DNA of 64,000 nt from Clostridiales bacterium (lineage in GTDB: Bacteria > Bacillota > Clostridia > Saccharofermentanales > Saccharofermentanaceae): positions 143,974-207,973 of the forward strand of contig JAFZWA010000006.1 of the NCBI GenBank assembly GCA_017617525.1. The letters run 5' to 3'. The notes under the pieces were generated by a model. The model was not told the DNA's origin, did no database searches, and saw only the letters and a list, made by a program, of their open reading frames with translations. Shown here piece after piece: positions 19,801 through 28,387 of the stretch. Within the stretch, counting starts at the first letter, position 1. Each line of letters begins with the position of its first letter. The position numbers and the translations under genes are program-made.

Positions 19801-20595
19801 AACATCTTCTCTTGTGGAGAGGTAGTCAGCGTAGATGCTCTTGAGTTCCTCGGCAAAAGCACTGTCGCCGTCGATCTTTACGTCTGTAAGCTCGGTAAGG
19901 AATGTTGTGTGACGGCAGTGGTCAGACCAGTAAGTATCCAAAACACGGATCTCCGTCATGGTCGGATCTCTCTTGATGGACTGGAAGAACTCCTGTGTGA
20001 ACGCGATATCCGCGTCAGACATTGCGAGTCCCCATGTCTTTCTGAGCTCAGAAAGTTCTTCTTTGGACTTTGTCGTGAATCCGTCGATCGTCGGAACGGA
20101 GGAAGGAACATCGAATACTTCTTCAAGTGTCTCCGGCTTTTCAAGGGAAGCTTCTCTTGCTTCTACCGGGTTGATGAGGTACTTGGCAATGGCTTTCTTC
20201 TGGTCATCTGTAACTGTACCGTAGAAAACGATCACTCTTGCGACTCTTACGAGCGGCTTTTCCTTCTGTGTGAGGATCTGGCAGCACTGCGCGGCGGAGT
20301 CTGCGCGCTGGTCGTACTGACCCGGCAGGGACTCGATCGCCAGAACATAAGCGCTTCCGGAAGTATCGATTGTCTCGTCATAAACAACGTCTACCGGCGG
20401 CTCGGAGAATACGACGTTCTTTGCCAGCTCGTATTCTTCATCGGTCAGTCCGGATACATCGTATCTGTGGAAGATCCTAACGCTCTCGATCGTCTTTACG
20501 CCTACATCGGACTTAACGTCCTTCATAAGGCCGGCTGCCTCGACAGCGAATTCCTTCTTTTTCTCCGAAAAGATTCTTCGAACTTGATTACTCAT
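16813..20595 (-). CDS. purL: Phosphoribosylformylglycinamidine synthase, single chain
   Basis: Fourth step of purine synthesis: FGAR, glutamine and ATP to FGAM. At 1260 aa it fuses the synthetase (LDTYWSDHCRHTTF, FKNETHNHPTEIEPFGGAATCLGG) and a C-terminal glutamine amidotransferase (from about residue 1000). The amidotransferase carries FPGTNCEYD, MIPGGFSAGDEPEGSGKF, the nucleophile Cys in LGICNGFQ and the His/Glu of ISHGEGRF. The arrangement and length fit the single-chain form found in Clostridia rather than the PurS/Q/L type. It starts after GGAGGTAATTT and heads the leftward operon; no other pur gene is present. Confidence 0.97.
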   Translation of the reverse strand: MSNQVRRIFSEKKKEFAVEAAGLMKDVKSDVGVKTIESVRIFHRYDVSGLTDEEYELAKNVVFSEPPVDVVYDETIDTSGSAYVLAIESLPGQYDQRADSAAQCCQILTQKEKPLVRVARVIVFYGTVTDDQKKAIAKYLINPVEAREASLEKPETLEEVFDVPSSVPTIDGFTTKSKEELSELRKTWGLAMSDADIAFTQEFFQSIKRDPTMTEIRVLDTYWSDHCRHTTFLTELTDVKIDGDSAFAEELKSIYADYLSTREDVYGERISKKPVCLMDVATMAMRKLKKDGKLADLDESEEINACSIKIQIDVDGKKEDYVLMFKNETHNHPTEIEPFGGAATCLGGAIRDPLSGRSYVYQAMRVTGAGDPTVPVSMTLEGKLSQKKLVRTAAAGYSSYGNQIGLCTGHVDEIYHPGYVAKRMEIGAVVGAAPADNIVRVRPRPGDIVVLLGGRTGRDGIGGATGSSKAHDEKSVLTCGSEVQKGNPPTERKIQRLFRIPEVSKMILRCNDFGAGGVSVAIGELADGLAIDLDKVPKKYEGLDGTEIAISESQERMAIVIDPKDEKTFFEYAAKENLEATVVAVVTEEPVMKMTWKGNTIVELPRSFIDTNGASSYAKAEVTEPDFANGIIDKTVESYVDGNFAESVKGTLSSLDGCSRKGLVSRFDGTIGAGTVLMPFGGRYQLTPEEGMACKIPVEEGKTNAVSVMAYGFDPYFSAWSPFHGAYHAVTESLLRLAAMGADPFKARLTFQEYFERMAGEKSWGKPLSALLGAYKAQLDFGTASIGGKDSMSGSFNELHVPPTLVSFAVGMTTTDKVVSSTLSAAGKKLYAVKIRRDDNGCYVKDHAIRVMKCMTQIQDRGQILCAGVVRSAGIAARVAQMCMGNKLGFKFSDKFAMEDLFKHSFGTVLLCVSDGNAVEKIEQVGGKLLGETTNDQMLSYGDASISIDDAIKAFESKLEPIFPTTVDEGAAVSYEKGNVEKNAITAPTILTGAKPKVFIPVFPGTNCEYDTAFAFSRAGAEPDVMVIRNRNSQEVEDSFKEMSERIKKANMIMIPGGFSAGDEPEGSGKFIAAAFRNNAVTESVRDLLFNRDGLMLGICNGFQALMKLGLLPYGDILPLEHDGPTLTFNRIGRHQSAYVSTKIVSNNSPWLSFTNEGDTYEIAISHGEGRFCGSEELLKELFAKGQVATQYVDAEGNPTMDTAFNPNGSMCAIEGIISPNGRILGKMGHSERMGNGVAKNIPGEKDQKIFEAGVRYFVG

Positions 20596-20643
20596 AAATT
20601 ACCTCCAAAAAGATGTATCCTTCTAACGTTTCTATGGTATCAC

Positions 20644-20679
20644 AAAACCCTGTCTTCTTATAAAAGAAAACAAGGTTTT
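20644..20679 (-). terminator. Intrinsic terminator after htpG
   Basis: Fourteen-pair stem (two G-U pairs) with an 8-base A/T-rich loop, followed by TTTTGTG on the minus strand, between the htpG stop and purL. Confidence 0.75.
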
Positions 20680-20686
20680 TGTGCCA

Positions 20687-22609
20687 TTATTTTAGTTTTT
20701 CAGCAACTTCCGTGAGAAGTTCGCTGTTGTACTTGAGGAATCGCTTCAATCCCTCTGCGTCGAGAGAACCGTGGGCCAGTCTCGCCTGATCGTAAAGATG
20801 CATGCAAAGTGCGTCCAGTTTCTCCTTATCATCGGCAACGGATGCCATTCCGCGAAGTCGTAATACGAGCGGATGATCGGTGTTGAGGACCAGATCCTTC
20901 TTGATCGGGAACATGTCGTCCAGATTCTTGTACGGATCGTCTTCCCTGCCGGTACGCATCGACTCGAACTGCTTTCTCATCTCCGCCATTCTTCTGGCTT
21001 CTTCAGTCTCACGGATAAATGCCGGGAGCTGATCGGCGCCGAGAGCCACAGCCGAGACTTCCAGTTTATCGTCGGAAGTTGCCGCTTTAAAGAGCTCGCC
21101 AAGTGCTTTTACCTCATCTTCGGAAGCGGCCTCACCCTCAAGCTCCGCGTCAACACGCTTGAACTTGACGTCGTTCTGCTTGTACTCGAGGAAGGAAATG
21201 AAGTTGTTGTCGAGTTCTTCGTTGAGAATGACGACATCGAAGCCCTTCTCCTTCGCCATGGCGATATACGCGGCCTGCTGATCCGGCGCCTTGGTGTAGC
21301 GGATCGTATCCTTTTCCTTGTCCTTGGTCAGTTCCTTGAGCGTATAGAACTCATTGTCGACTGTCTTGAACAGGCAGATGTCCTTGACCTTCTCGTAGAA
21401 CTTCTCTTCTCTCATCATGCCGTATTTGACGAAGATTCCGATATCGGACCAGTAACCTTCGAAAGCCTTACGGTCGTTCTTGAAGACTTCGTTGAGCTTG
21501 TCGGAAACCTTACGGATGATATGGGAAGCAAGCTTCTTGACGTATTCATCCTGCTGAAGTGCCGAACGGGAAACGTTGAGCGGAAGATCCGTGCAGTCCA
21601 GGCAGCCGCGGAGCAGGAACAGAAATTCCGGAATGACTTCCTCGATGTTGTCTGCTACGAATACCTGGTGATTGTAGATCTTGATACGGCCTTCAAGTGT
21701 CTCGTAGACGTTGTTTGTCTTCGGGAAGTAAAGGATACCCTGAAGATTGAAAGGATAATCCATGTTGAGGTGGATCCAGAACAAAGGCTCCTTCATGTCG
21801 TGGAATACGGTTCTGTAGAAGTTTCTGTACTCCTCGTCCGTGCAGTCCTTCGGAGACTTTTTCCAGAGCGGCTCGGTGTCGTTGATCGGCATGATCTCCG
21901 GAGCTTCGTATGTTTCGCCCTTCTCCTCGGCTTCCTTTTTCTTCTTGTCTTCTTCCTTCTCACGCTTTCTGTCTGCGACGACATCGCTGTAGTACAGATC
22001 GAAAGGCATGAACGAGCAGTACTTCTTCAGCACGCCGCGAAGCTTCTGCGCGTCAAAGATCTTCTTGGCTTCTTCGGAAAGAGTGATCGTGATGGTCGTT
22101 CCACGGTCGGCCTTTTCGGAATCGGAGATCTCATAATCCATACCGTCTTCGGAGACCCACGAAACTGCAGGAGCGTCCTTAACGAAAGACTTGGTATCGA
22201 TCCTTACTTTATCGGCGACCATGAATGCCGAATAGAAACCGAGACCGAAGTGACCGATGATGCCGCTTGCGTCGGTGCTCTGCTCCTTATACTTCTCAAC
22301 GAAGTCCATCGCGCCGGAAAAAGCGATCTGATTGATGTACTTATCGACTTCCTCTTCGGTCATGCCGATACCGTTATCGGTAAACTCGATCGTACCCTCT
22401 TCGCTGTCGTAATTGACGTGCAGCTGATAATCGGCGTCGTCTTCCTTTACGGCTTCACCGAGATCGACGAGACGCTTGAACTTGGCGATCGCGTCGGAGC
22501 CATTACTTACGAGCTCACGGACAAAGATGTCCTGATCCGAGTAAAGCCACTTTCTGATGATCGGAAAGATATTTTCCGTTGTTACTGAAATCGTTCCTTT
22601 TCTAGCCAT
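20687..22609 (-). CDS. htpG: Chaperone protein HtpG (Hsp90)
   Basis: 640-aa Hsp90 homologue. The GHKL ATP site is intact: RELVSNGSDA (Asn), DNGIGMTEEEV, GHFGLGFYSAFMV. The middle domain carries the catalytic-loop segment LPLNVSRSALQQ. A Lys/Glu-rich stretch near residue 225 resembles the charged linker of eukaryotic Hsp90. It follows the class IV aminotransferase by 45 bases, which hold a GC-rich hairpin at 22633-22651 without a T-run. Confidence 0.97.
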   Translation of the reverse strand: MARKGTISVTTENIFPIIRKWLYSDQDIFVRELVSNGSDAIAKFKRLVDLGEAVKEDDADYQLHVNYDSEEGTIEFTDNGIGMTEEEVDKYINQIAFSGAMDFVEKYKEQSTDASGIIGHFGLGFYSAFMVADKVRIDTKSFVKDAPAVSWVSEDGMDYEISDSEKADRGTTITITLSEEAKKIFDAQKLRGVLKKYCSFMPFDLYYSDVVADRKREKEEDKKKKEAEEKGETYEAPEIMPINDTEPLWKKSPKDCTDEEYRNFYRTVFHDMKEPLFWIHLNMDYPFNLQGILYFPKTNNVYETLEGRIKIYNHQVFVADNIEEVIPEFLFLLRGCLDCTDLPLNVSRSALQQDEYVKKLASHIIRKVSDKLNEVFKNDRKAFEGYWSDIGIFVKYGMMREEKFYEKVKDICLFKTVDNEFYTLKELTKDKEKDTIRYTKAPDQQAAYIAMAKEKGFDVVILNEELDNNFISFLEYKQNDVKFKRVDAELEGEAASEDEVKALGELFKAATSDDKLEVSAVALGADQLPAFIRETEEARRMAEMRKQFESMRTGREDDPYKNLDDMFPIKKDLVLNTDHPLVLRLRGMASVADDKEKLDALCMHLYDQARLAHGSLDAEGLKRFLKYNSELLTEVAEKLK

Positions 22610-22654
22610 TTTCTTCCTCCAACTTTTATACGCACCCGGGAAGTCCCGGTGAAA

Positions 22655-23530
22655 TTATTTATGCAGTTCGATATAGCGGTGCACGATCTTCTGATAGCTC
22701 TCCATGAGCTTAACGAGCTTCGGGCACTCCGCCGAACGGAATTCCTGATCTTCCACGCTGTGCACCGGCAGGATATCGAAAGGCGAACTCGTTACGAAAA
22801 GCGCCAGTTTCGGCGGACCGTCGTCCTCTTCCGTCTCCAGCCTTACGAGTTCTTCCATGGTAAAAGCACCTTCCTCCAGCGTAAGGCCGGCTTCGGTGAT
22901 CGCATCTTTTACGTATTTTCTTGTGATTCCGATCAGGATCAGATCTTCTGACGGTGAATAAACCGTATCTTTATACAGAACGAAGAAATTCGAACGTCCG
23001 CCCTCGACCAGTTTTCCGTCTTTTCCGGAAAGGATGACTTCATAAGGCATTCCGAACTTCGTTTCTCTCGAAGAAGCCTCCGCTACGGCCTTTTTGTAGT
23101 CACCACGGAATACTTTGACATGCGGCTCCACACGTTCCCACTGAAGATTCGTGGTCACGATACCGTTTTTATACATCTCATCGGTCGGATATGTCATATT
23201 GCTCAAATATACGAGCCACAGGGATTTGGTGATAACGATACGGACGTTTCCGTCAGACATGCCGCTGTCCCAGATCATGGACTGGGCGGCAAAGTGATAT
23301 GTATCCGGATCGATCGGGAAATCCTCTTTTGCGGAGACGGACTTTTTCAGTCTCTCCATATGGTCTTCCCAGAAAAGCAGGATCCCCTGCTGAAAACGGA
23401 CGGATTCATAATATGTGATCTCTTCCGTCGGTACGAAGAGCCGGCTTCCGTCCGGAGAGTCGAAAGCGACCTTCTCGCCGTTTAACGTGCAGTATTTTCC
23501 GATGTTTCCTTCCACCAGTGGATACGCCAT
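22655..23530 (-). CDS. Class IV PLP-dependent aminotransferase
   Basis: 291 aa of the branched-chain / D-amino acid / aminodeoxychorismate lyase fold. The PLP lysine is in FRGDYKKAVAEAS; the glutamate and phosphate-binding motif is LVEGGRSNFFV, followed by GITRKYVKDA. The fold type is secure but the substrate is not: the N-terminal region (ITYYESVRFQQGILLFWEDHMERLKKS) is like both IlvE and PabC. Upstream of htpG on the same strand. Confidence 0.85.
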   Translation of the reverse strand: MAYPLVEGNIGKYCTLNGEKVAFDSPDGSRLFVPTEEITYYESVRFQQGILLFWEDHMERLKKSVSAKEDFPIDPDTYHFAAQSMIWDSGMSDGNVRIVITKSLWLVYLSNMTYPTDEMYKNGIVTTNLQWERVEPHVKVFRGDYKKAVAEASSRETKFGMPYEVILSGKDGKLVEGGRSNFFVLYKDTVYSPSEDLILIGITRKYVKDAITEAGLTLEEGAFTMEELVRLETEEDDGPPKLALFVTSSPFDILPVHSVEDQEFRSAECPKLVKLMESYQKIVHRYIELHK

Positions 23531-23637
23531 GATCAGGTCCCCTTTCTTAATCGACAGGCAGAGGAATTAAAAGCCCCCGCGTACCGTATAATTTTACTCT
23601 TTCACATGTATTTCGTAAATAAAGATAAATTCGTTAT

Positions 23638-23665
23638 TTGCACAACATTTATATGCTTGTATAAA
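23638..23665 (+). promoter_or_regulatory. Upstream promoter (P1) of argG
   Basis: TTGCAC, 16 bases, TATAAA, with TTG directly before the -10. Lies 110 bases ahead of the start codon. Confidence 0.45.
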
Positions 23666-23673
23666 GGAGTAAA

Positions 23674-23691
23674 CATAAATAAAATGAATTT
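23674..23691 (+). promoter_or_regulatory. Candidate ArgR (ARG box) half-operator before argG
   Basis: CATAAATAAAATGAATTT resembles the Bacillota ARG-box consensus (CATGAATAAAAAT...). It sits between the two argG promoters. A related AT-rich element is at 23611-23631. Similarity judged by eye only. Confidence 0.35.
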
Positions 23692-23702
23692 CGAAATATC
23701 GG

Positions 23703-23731
23703 TTGACGCGGCGTATATCGTCTGCTAAAAT
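23703..23731 (+). promoter_or_regulatory. Proximal promoter (P2) of argG
   Basis: TTGACG, 17 bases, TAAAAT; near-consensus, 43 bases before the argG ATG. Confidence 0.7.
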
Positions 23732-23774
23732 GCCTTTATGCAAAATTGTTAATAATTATTCACGGAGGTGCCTT

Positions 23775-24989
23775 ATGGCAAAGGAAAAATTCTTACTTGC
23801 GTATTCAGGCGGACTGGATACATCTATCATCATCCCGTGGCTCCTTGAGAACTACGATTGCGAAGTAGTTGCATACTGCGGTGAAGTCGGCGTTGGTGTC
23901 GATCACGATTACCTCGAGAAGAAAGCTCTCAAGTGCGGTGCTATCAAGTGCATCATCGAAGATATCTCCGAAGAGTTCGTTTCTGACTTTGTCTTCCCGA
24001 CTCTCAAAGCAAACGCTGTTTATGAAGGTAAGTACCTCCTCGGCACATCCATGGCACGTCCTGTCATCGCCAAGCACTTTGTTGAGGCTGCTCACGCAAA
24101 CGGCTGCACAACGATCGTTCACGGCTGCACTGGTAAGGGTAACGACCAGGTAAGATTCGAGCTTTCCATCAAGGCTCTCGATCCGGATATGAAGATCCTC
24201 GCTCCTTGGAGAATCTGGGATATCAAGTCCCGTGACGAAGAGATCGACTACGCGAACGCTCGTGGCATCGAAGTTCCGGTAACTAAGGAAAACAACTATT
24301 CCAAGGACGAGAACCTCTGGCACCTCTCTCACGAGGGTATGGACCTCGAAGATCCGGCAAACGAGCCGAACCTCGATAAGATCCTTGAGCTCATGGTTTC
24401 TCCGGAAAAAGCACCTGACGAGCCGACATACGTTACGATCAAGTTCGAAAAGGGTGTTCCGGTTGAAGTTGACGGCCAGAAGCTCTCTCCTGCTGATCTT
24501 CTCAGATACTGCAACAAGGTTGCCGGCGCAAACGGCGTAGGTATCGCTGACATCGTTGAGAATCGTCTGGTTGGTATGAAGAGCCGTGGCGTTTACGAGA
24601 CACCCGGCGGAACACTTCTCTTTGCTGCTCACCGTGAGCTCGAACTGCTCACAGTTGAGCGTGACACGATCCACTACAAGGATCTCGTTGCTCAGAAGTT
24701 CTCCGAACTCGTTTACTACGGTCAGTGGTTCCACCCGCTCCGCGAGGCTATCTCCGCATTTGTTGATAAGACACAGGAAGTCGTTACCGGTGAAGTCCGC
24801 ATGAAGCTCTACAAGGGTAACTGCACACCGGCAGGCACAACTTCTCCGTTCTCTCTCTATGACCCGGAGATCGCAACCTTCGAGGCTGACGATGTTTACA
24901 ACCAGGCTGATGCAGGCGGATTCATCAACTGCTTCGGTCTCCCGATGAAAGTTAACGCAAAGATGAAGCAGAAGAACGGTCTTCTCTGA
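23775..24989 (+). CDS. argG: Argininosuccinate synthase
   Basis: ATP-dependent joining of citrulline and aspartate. 404 aa with the PP-loop [16 protein letters not shown] near the N terminus, [29 protein letters not shown] and the tetramer-forming C-terminal region. The ATG at 23775 follows GGAGGTG; more distal in-frame starts lie upstream of promoter P2. Codon use is strongly biased (GCT, CTC, AAG), as in highly expressed genes. A terminator follows. Confidence 0.98.
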   Translation: MAKEKFLLAYSGGLDTSIIIPWLLENYDCEVVAYCGEVGVGVDHDYLEKKALKCGAIKCIIEDISEEFVSDFVFPTLKANAVYEGKYLLGTSMARPVIAKHFVEAAHANGCTTIVHGCTGKGNDQVRFELSIKALDPDMKILAPWRIWDIKSRDEEIDYANARGIEVPVTKENNYSKDENLWHLSHEGMDLEDPANEPNLDKILELMVSPEKAPDEPTYVTIKFEKGVPVEVDGQKLSPADLLRYCNKVAGANGVGIADIVENRLVGMKSRGVYETPGGTLLFAAHRELELLTVERDTIHYKDLVAQKFSELVYYGQWFHPLREAISAFVDKTQEVVTGEVRMKLYKGNCTPAGTTSPFSLYDPEIATFEADDVYNQADAGGFINCFGLPMKVNAKMKQKNGLL

Positions 24990-25010
24990 TTTCTCATCTG
25001 TTAGGATTTC

Positions 25011-25044
25011 AAAGGGGCCGCGAGCATTCGCGGTCCCTTTTCTT
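25011..25044 (+). terminator. Intrinsic terminator after argG
   Basis: Thirteen-pair stem AAAGGGGCCGCGA/TCGCGGTCCCTTT (one G-T pair), GCAT loop, T-rich tail. Confidence 0.85.
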
Positions 25045-25064
25045 TTCCAAAAGGAGATAGAACT

Positions 25065-25334
25065 ATGTATTACGTTCCGGACGGAACCACTCAGTGTGGC
25101 TATTATGAATGCGAAGACTGTGAGACAGGCTTTCTTGACCTCCGCGTCGCTCCCCGCCTCGTCTGCCCTTACTGCGGACAGGAGGTCGATATGGAGATCG
25201 GTCCTGACGAAGAATTACCGAAAGTCCGAGAAGCCGCAAAGCTCATCAAGATGCTCGAAGGCGAAGAAGTTGAAAAGTACGACACATTATTAAGCCTTGC
25301 CATTACCGGCGGAGATTACAGCTGGATCGACTAA
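25065..25334 (+). CDS. Small zinc-ribbon protein (89 aa)
   Basis: Not recognised as a named family. An N-terminal zinc ribbon is visible as CEDC (about 17-20) and CPYC (about 34-37), followed by an acidic helical tail (EELPKVREAAKLIKMLEGEEVEKYD). It begins after AAAGGAGATAGAACT and is followed 25 bases later by the GNAT gene, so probably co-transcribed with it. Confidence 0.75.
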   Translation: MYYVPDGTTQCGYYECEDCETGFLDLRVAPRLVCPYCGQEVDMEIGPDEELPKVREAAKLIKMLEGEEVEKYDTLLSLAITGGDYSWID

Positions 25335-25358
25335 GGCTCATCAAAAAGGAGACATCAA

Positions 25359-25823
25359 ATGGAATACAGACTTATGACAATGGCAGATTATGACGAAGTC
25401 TATCAGCTCTGGGTAGCCTGCCACAACGGAATCAACAGCACTGACGATTCTTACGATGGAATCGAGAAATACTTAAAAAGAAACCCGACGACCACTTTTG
25501 TCGCCGTGGATGAGGGTCATGTATGCGGCGTGATCCTTTGCGGACATGACGGCAGACGTGGAATCATCCAGCACATGTCCGTCTCCCCTGATCACAGAAG
25601 ACTCGGCATCGGAGGAAAACTCGTTGAGCTCGCGCTCGATGCGTTAAAGAAAGAAGGCATTAAGAAAGTCCTTCTTGTCGCCTTTAAGCACAACGAGCTC
25701 GGGAATGCCTTCTGGGAAGCGCAGGGATTCACGTTAAGAGAAGATCTTAACTACAGAAACAAAGCGCTTGAGGAACTTGAGATCATCGATACATATAAAG
25801 ACGAAAAAAGCTGCTGTTGCTAA
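25359..25823 (+). CDS. GNAT family N-acetyltransferase
   Basis: 154 aa. Acetyl-CoA binding motif A reads MSVSPDHRRLGIGGKLVELAL (R/Q-x-x-G-x-G/A pattern as RRLGIG), and the C-terminal GNAT segment is NELGNAFWEAQGF. Substrate unknown. The last residues SCCC are encoded inside the terminator stem, so the tri-cysteine tail is probably a by-product of the hairpin rather than a functional site. Confidence 0.85.
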   Translation: MEYRLMTMADYDEVYQLWVACHNGINSTDDSYDGIEKYLKRNPTTTFVAVDEGHVCGVILCGHDGRRGIIQHMSVSPDHRRLGIGGKLVELALDALKKEGIKKVLLVAFKHNELGNAFWEAQGFTLREDLNYRNKALEELEIIDTYKDEKSCCC

Positions 25824-25836
25824 ACAGCAGCTTTTC
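25806..25836. terminator. Bidirectional terminator overlapping the GNAT stop codon
   Basis: Twelve-pair stem AAAGCTGCTGTT/AACAGCAGCTTT with a GCTA loop that contains part of the stop. T-run on the plus side, and a six-T run on the minus side for the convergent TIR gene. Confidence 0.9.
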
Positions 25837-25857
25837 TATATCGATCGGAATTTCTGA

Positions 25858-28311
25858 TCATTCCAGACCGTACTTCTCTTTTACGATTTCATCCGGCTCA
25901 TACCCGTCCAGATATTCATCTGCCATCGACAAGATCTCGTCGCAGGAGATCGGATGAAAGATATACTGATAAACCGGATCGTCGTAGTTTTCAACATGTG
26001 TCTTTACTACCGGGTCTTTTGACTCCTCATCAAAGCCTGCTAAATATACATTTTCTACCCTGTAGATATTCCGAAACTCTGAATCGTATACTTCCAGATC
26101 ATCGGCGCTGATATAGTAGCAGTCACGCTTTTCGTCATAGCAGAAAGAAGTGATGTATCCGAACAATCCGTAGATCGCCTTGACCCGCTCTCCTGTGGAT
26201 CGATCATAGATATAGACCGTCCCGTCAAAAAGATGGATCAGGCCAAGATCCGCATTCTGACAAAGAATGGAACCTTTCATTCTTTCCTCAACGTTATCCT
26301 CCTCTTTTTGGAGAGCAAGATCAAGGAACTTGTCTTTCTCGGGGGAATCATAATAAGAATCATAATCCACTTCTTCAAATATTCCCGAATATGTCTGAAT
26401 AAGGCTGGATTCACGTTTCTGAAATGAATATATGTGGTTATCTCCTATGTAGGCAAGGAAAAGTGTTCCGTCGCAATAGTCTTCGACATACGAATTTGCA
26501 CCTTCGGAGATTTCCGGAGCAACATAAGAATACTCTCCGTTGCTTATCCGATGATAACCGCCGCTATCAAACAAGAGTATCTCGTCTTTTTTGATCAATG
26601 CGGGTCCGACATAGCTTTTTCGCGGATACTCGGCCAGGAGATTAAGATCAAGGTCATATAACCATATCGTGTTATCATCAGAGGCAACGACATCTCCGCC
26701 ATTCACATATACACTTGTCAAAGGAGAATCCACCCATATTTCCTTAGGATCTCCACCGGAATGGACATCTTTCAGAAAGAGGTAATTATCGTATCCGTCT
26801 ACACGCGTCCATACCATATAATTCCCATCGGTATATAGATCATAGACAGAATTATTATTCGGAATTGTGATCTCTTCAGTGTTACCGGTTGCCACATCGA
26901 CCTTGAAGAAATAGGTTAACGGATAATCATTGACCCGGACAAAAGCCTCATTTCCATCAGAAGAAAAGAAAACAGCCATATCATAACGGTCAATATCAGA
27001 AGAGATCTGAATCTTCGGATCAAAGCTGCTGGCAAACACACTTCCTCTGAAAAACTCAATACGATCAGGAGAGATCAGAGCATACCCATTTCCCATCTGA
27101 TCATAGGTTGCTTTTCCTTCATTGACCAGAAGATCTGTCTCAATACGAGTCTTCAGATCGAAATAACGGAAACTCTCACCGACTCTTTGAAAAATGAATC
27201 CGCTGTCTCCGTCAAAAGCATAACTGTATACTCCTGTCTCGAAATCGAGCAGCACTTCTCCCGAGCTCAGATCAAGAACATAAGCTCTATTGTCCCAGCC
27301 ATGAACCACAGAGAATCCGCCGAACGGCGACACGGCAAATGAATAGAGAGAAGTCGGAATAACGATATCACCATCACAAGAGAAAGAATCCGGCGGATCA
27401 TAAATGCCGAGAGCTTTTACAAGAGCCTGCATCGCAAGTTCACTGAATTCATTCGTATTATCATCAGGAAAACCGAGTCTTGCCGCGTATACAGATGCTT
27501 TTCGATTACCGTCACGAAGAATGACTGCGGATGTCTGGGCAAGAGAATCCGCGTATTTCTGCTGTATGGTATTCTTCTGCTCTTCGATCTCATCCTTTTG
27601 CGCTTGAAGTTCATCCTGCTGTCTTTTGATCTGCGCCTTCTGATTGGAAATACGGATAATGAAGAAAACACAGACGGCAATGATCGCCAGAAGAACACCG
27701 AAAGCAGCGAGAACACGGTTTCTTGCACGGTTATATGCTTCTTTTCTGTGTCTCTGCGCAAGCTCTTCGTAAGGAATGCCCATGATCCCCGATACAAGAC
27801 GGATCACGGCGTTATCGGTCTTCACTTTTCTCTCTTTTGGAGAATCTGCTCTGCAGTCTGCTGCCAGAGGCTCTTTGTACTGCCTGAATTTTTGAGGATG
27901 TCCGTCAGGTCCCATCTGGAAGATCTCTTCATACAGCAATACTTCTGGAAATGCCGTATCCGGTTCGCCATCCGCAAGGACTAAAAGGATATGTTTTCTG
28001 TCATTGAATCGAAGAAAAGCTTCGATCTCTTTCATGCACCAGACGGATTCCAGATACGCGGGAGAACAGACACAGATCAGGTATTTCGATTCCCAGATCG
28101 CTGTCGTGATCACGTCAGACAGATCATCGGCAACGGAAAGCTCCGTTTCATCACGAAATATCCGAAGAGGGCGTTTCTTACCGATCTTTTCGGTGATCGC
28201 CTTCGGAAGTCGGAAATTCTCGAGTTTTTTCTGAAGTTGCTGCGCTATCTCGCTGTCCGGCTGACAATGACGATAACTGATAAACGCGTCGAACCGAAAC
28301 CTTTTCCCCAT
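25858..28311 (-). CDS. TIR domain - TM helix - coiled coil - beta-propeller-like protein
   Basis: 817 aa. Residues 5-145 are a TIR domain (FRFDAFISYRH, RIFRDETELSVADDLSD, LICVCSPAYLESVWCMKEIEAF). E95 sits in the WxxxE position used as the catalytic glutamate in NAD-cleaving TIR enzymes. A juxtamembrane helix (about 160-198) leads to one TM helix (199-219), a Gln/Lys/Glu coiled coil (about 222-255) and some 560 residues of repeated beta-strand segments such as YAFDGDSGFIFQRVGESFRYFDL, read as a WD40-like propeller. By the positive-inside rule, TIR is inside and the propeller outside. It stands alone between convergent and same-strand neighbours. Function unknown; signalling or defence is possible. 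Confidence 0.8.
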   Translation of the reverse strand: MGKRFRFDAFISYRHCQPDSEIAQQLQKKLENFRLPKAITEKIGKKRPLRIFRDETELSVADDLSDVITTAIWESKYLICVCSPAYLESVWCMKEIEAFLRFNDRKHILLVLADGEPDTAFPEVLLYEEIFQMGPDGHPQKFRQYKEPLAADCRADSPKERKVKTDNAVIRLVSGIMGIPYEELAQRHRKEAYNRARNRVLAAFGVLLAIIAVCVFFIIRISNQKAQIKRQQDELQAQKDEIEEQKNTIQQKYADSLAQTSAVILRDGNRKASVYAARLGFPDDNTNEFSELAMQALVKALGIYDPPDSFSCDGDIVIPTSLYSFAVSPFGGFSVVHGWDNRAYVLDLSSGEVLLDFETGVYSYAFDGDSGFIFQRVGESFRYFDLKTRIETDLLVNEGKATYDQMGNGYALISPDRIEFFRGSVFASSFDPKIQISSDIDRYDMAVFFSSDGNEAFVRVNDYPLTYFFKVDVATGNTEEITIPNNNSVYDLYTDGNYMVWTRVDGYDNYLFLKDVHSGGDPKEIWVDSPLTSVYVNGGDVVASDDNTIWLYDLDLNLLAEYPRKSYVGPALIKKDEILLFDSGGYHRISNGEYSYVAPEISEGANSYVEDYCDGTLFLAYIGDNHIYSFQKRESSLIQTYSGIFEEVDYDSYYDSPEKDKFLDLALQKEEDNVEERMKGSILCQNADLGLIHLFDGTVYIYDRSTGERVKAIYGLFGYITSFCYDEKRDCYYISADDLEVYDSEFRNIYRVENVYLAGFDEESKDPVVKTHVENYDDPVYQYIFHPISCDEILSMADEYLDGYEPDEIVKEKYGLE

Positions 28312-28387
28312 GTTACACTCCCCAATGTGCCCAATGCCTCTTACATTTTAACATTCGAGGAACTTATTGCAACAAGACAGCCTTGGA

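Noticed and set aside
16615..20715. Open frame of 1366 codons on the plus strand opposite purL
   Set aside because: It is antisense to purL across its whole length. The sense strand avoids TTA, CTA and TCA codons, which removes stops from the opposite strand. No family features or ribosome binding site.
22633..22651. GC-rich hairpin between the class IV aminotransferase and htpG as a terminator
   Set aside because: It has a bulged base and no T-run; at most it affects mRNA stability.
23682..23726. 14-codon frame upstream of argG as a leader peptide
   Set aside because: It contains the -35 of promoter P2, and its ribosome site is 14 bases from the ATG, too far. No Arg codons.
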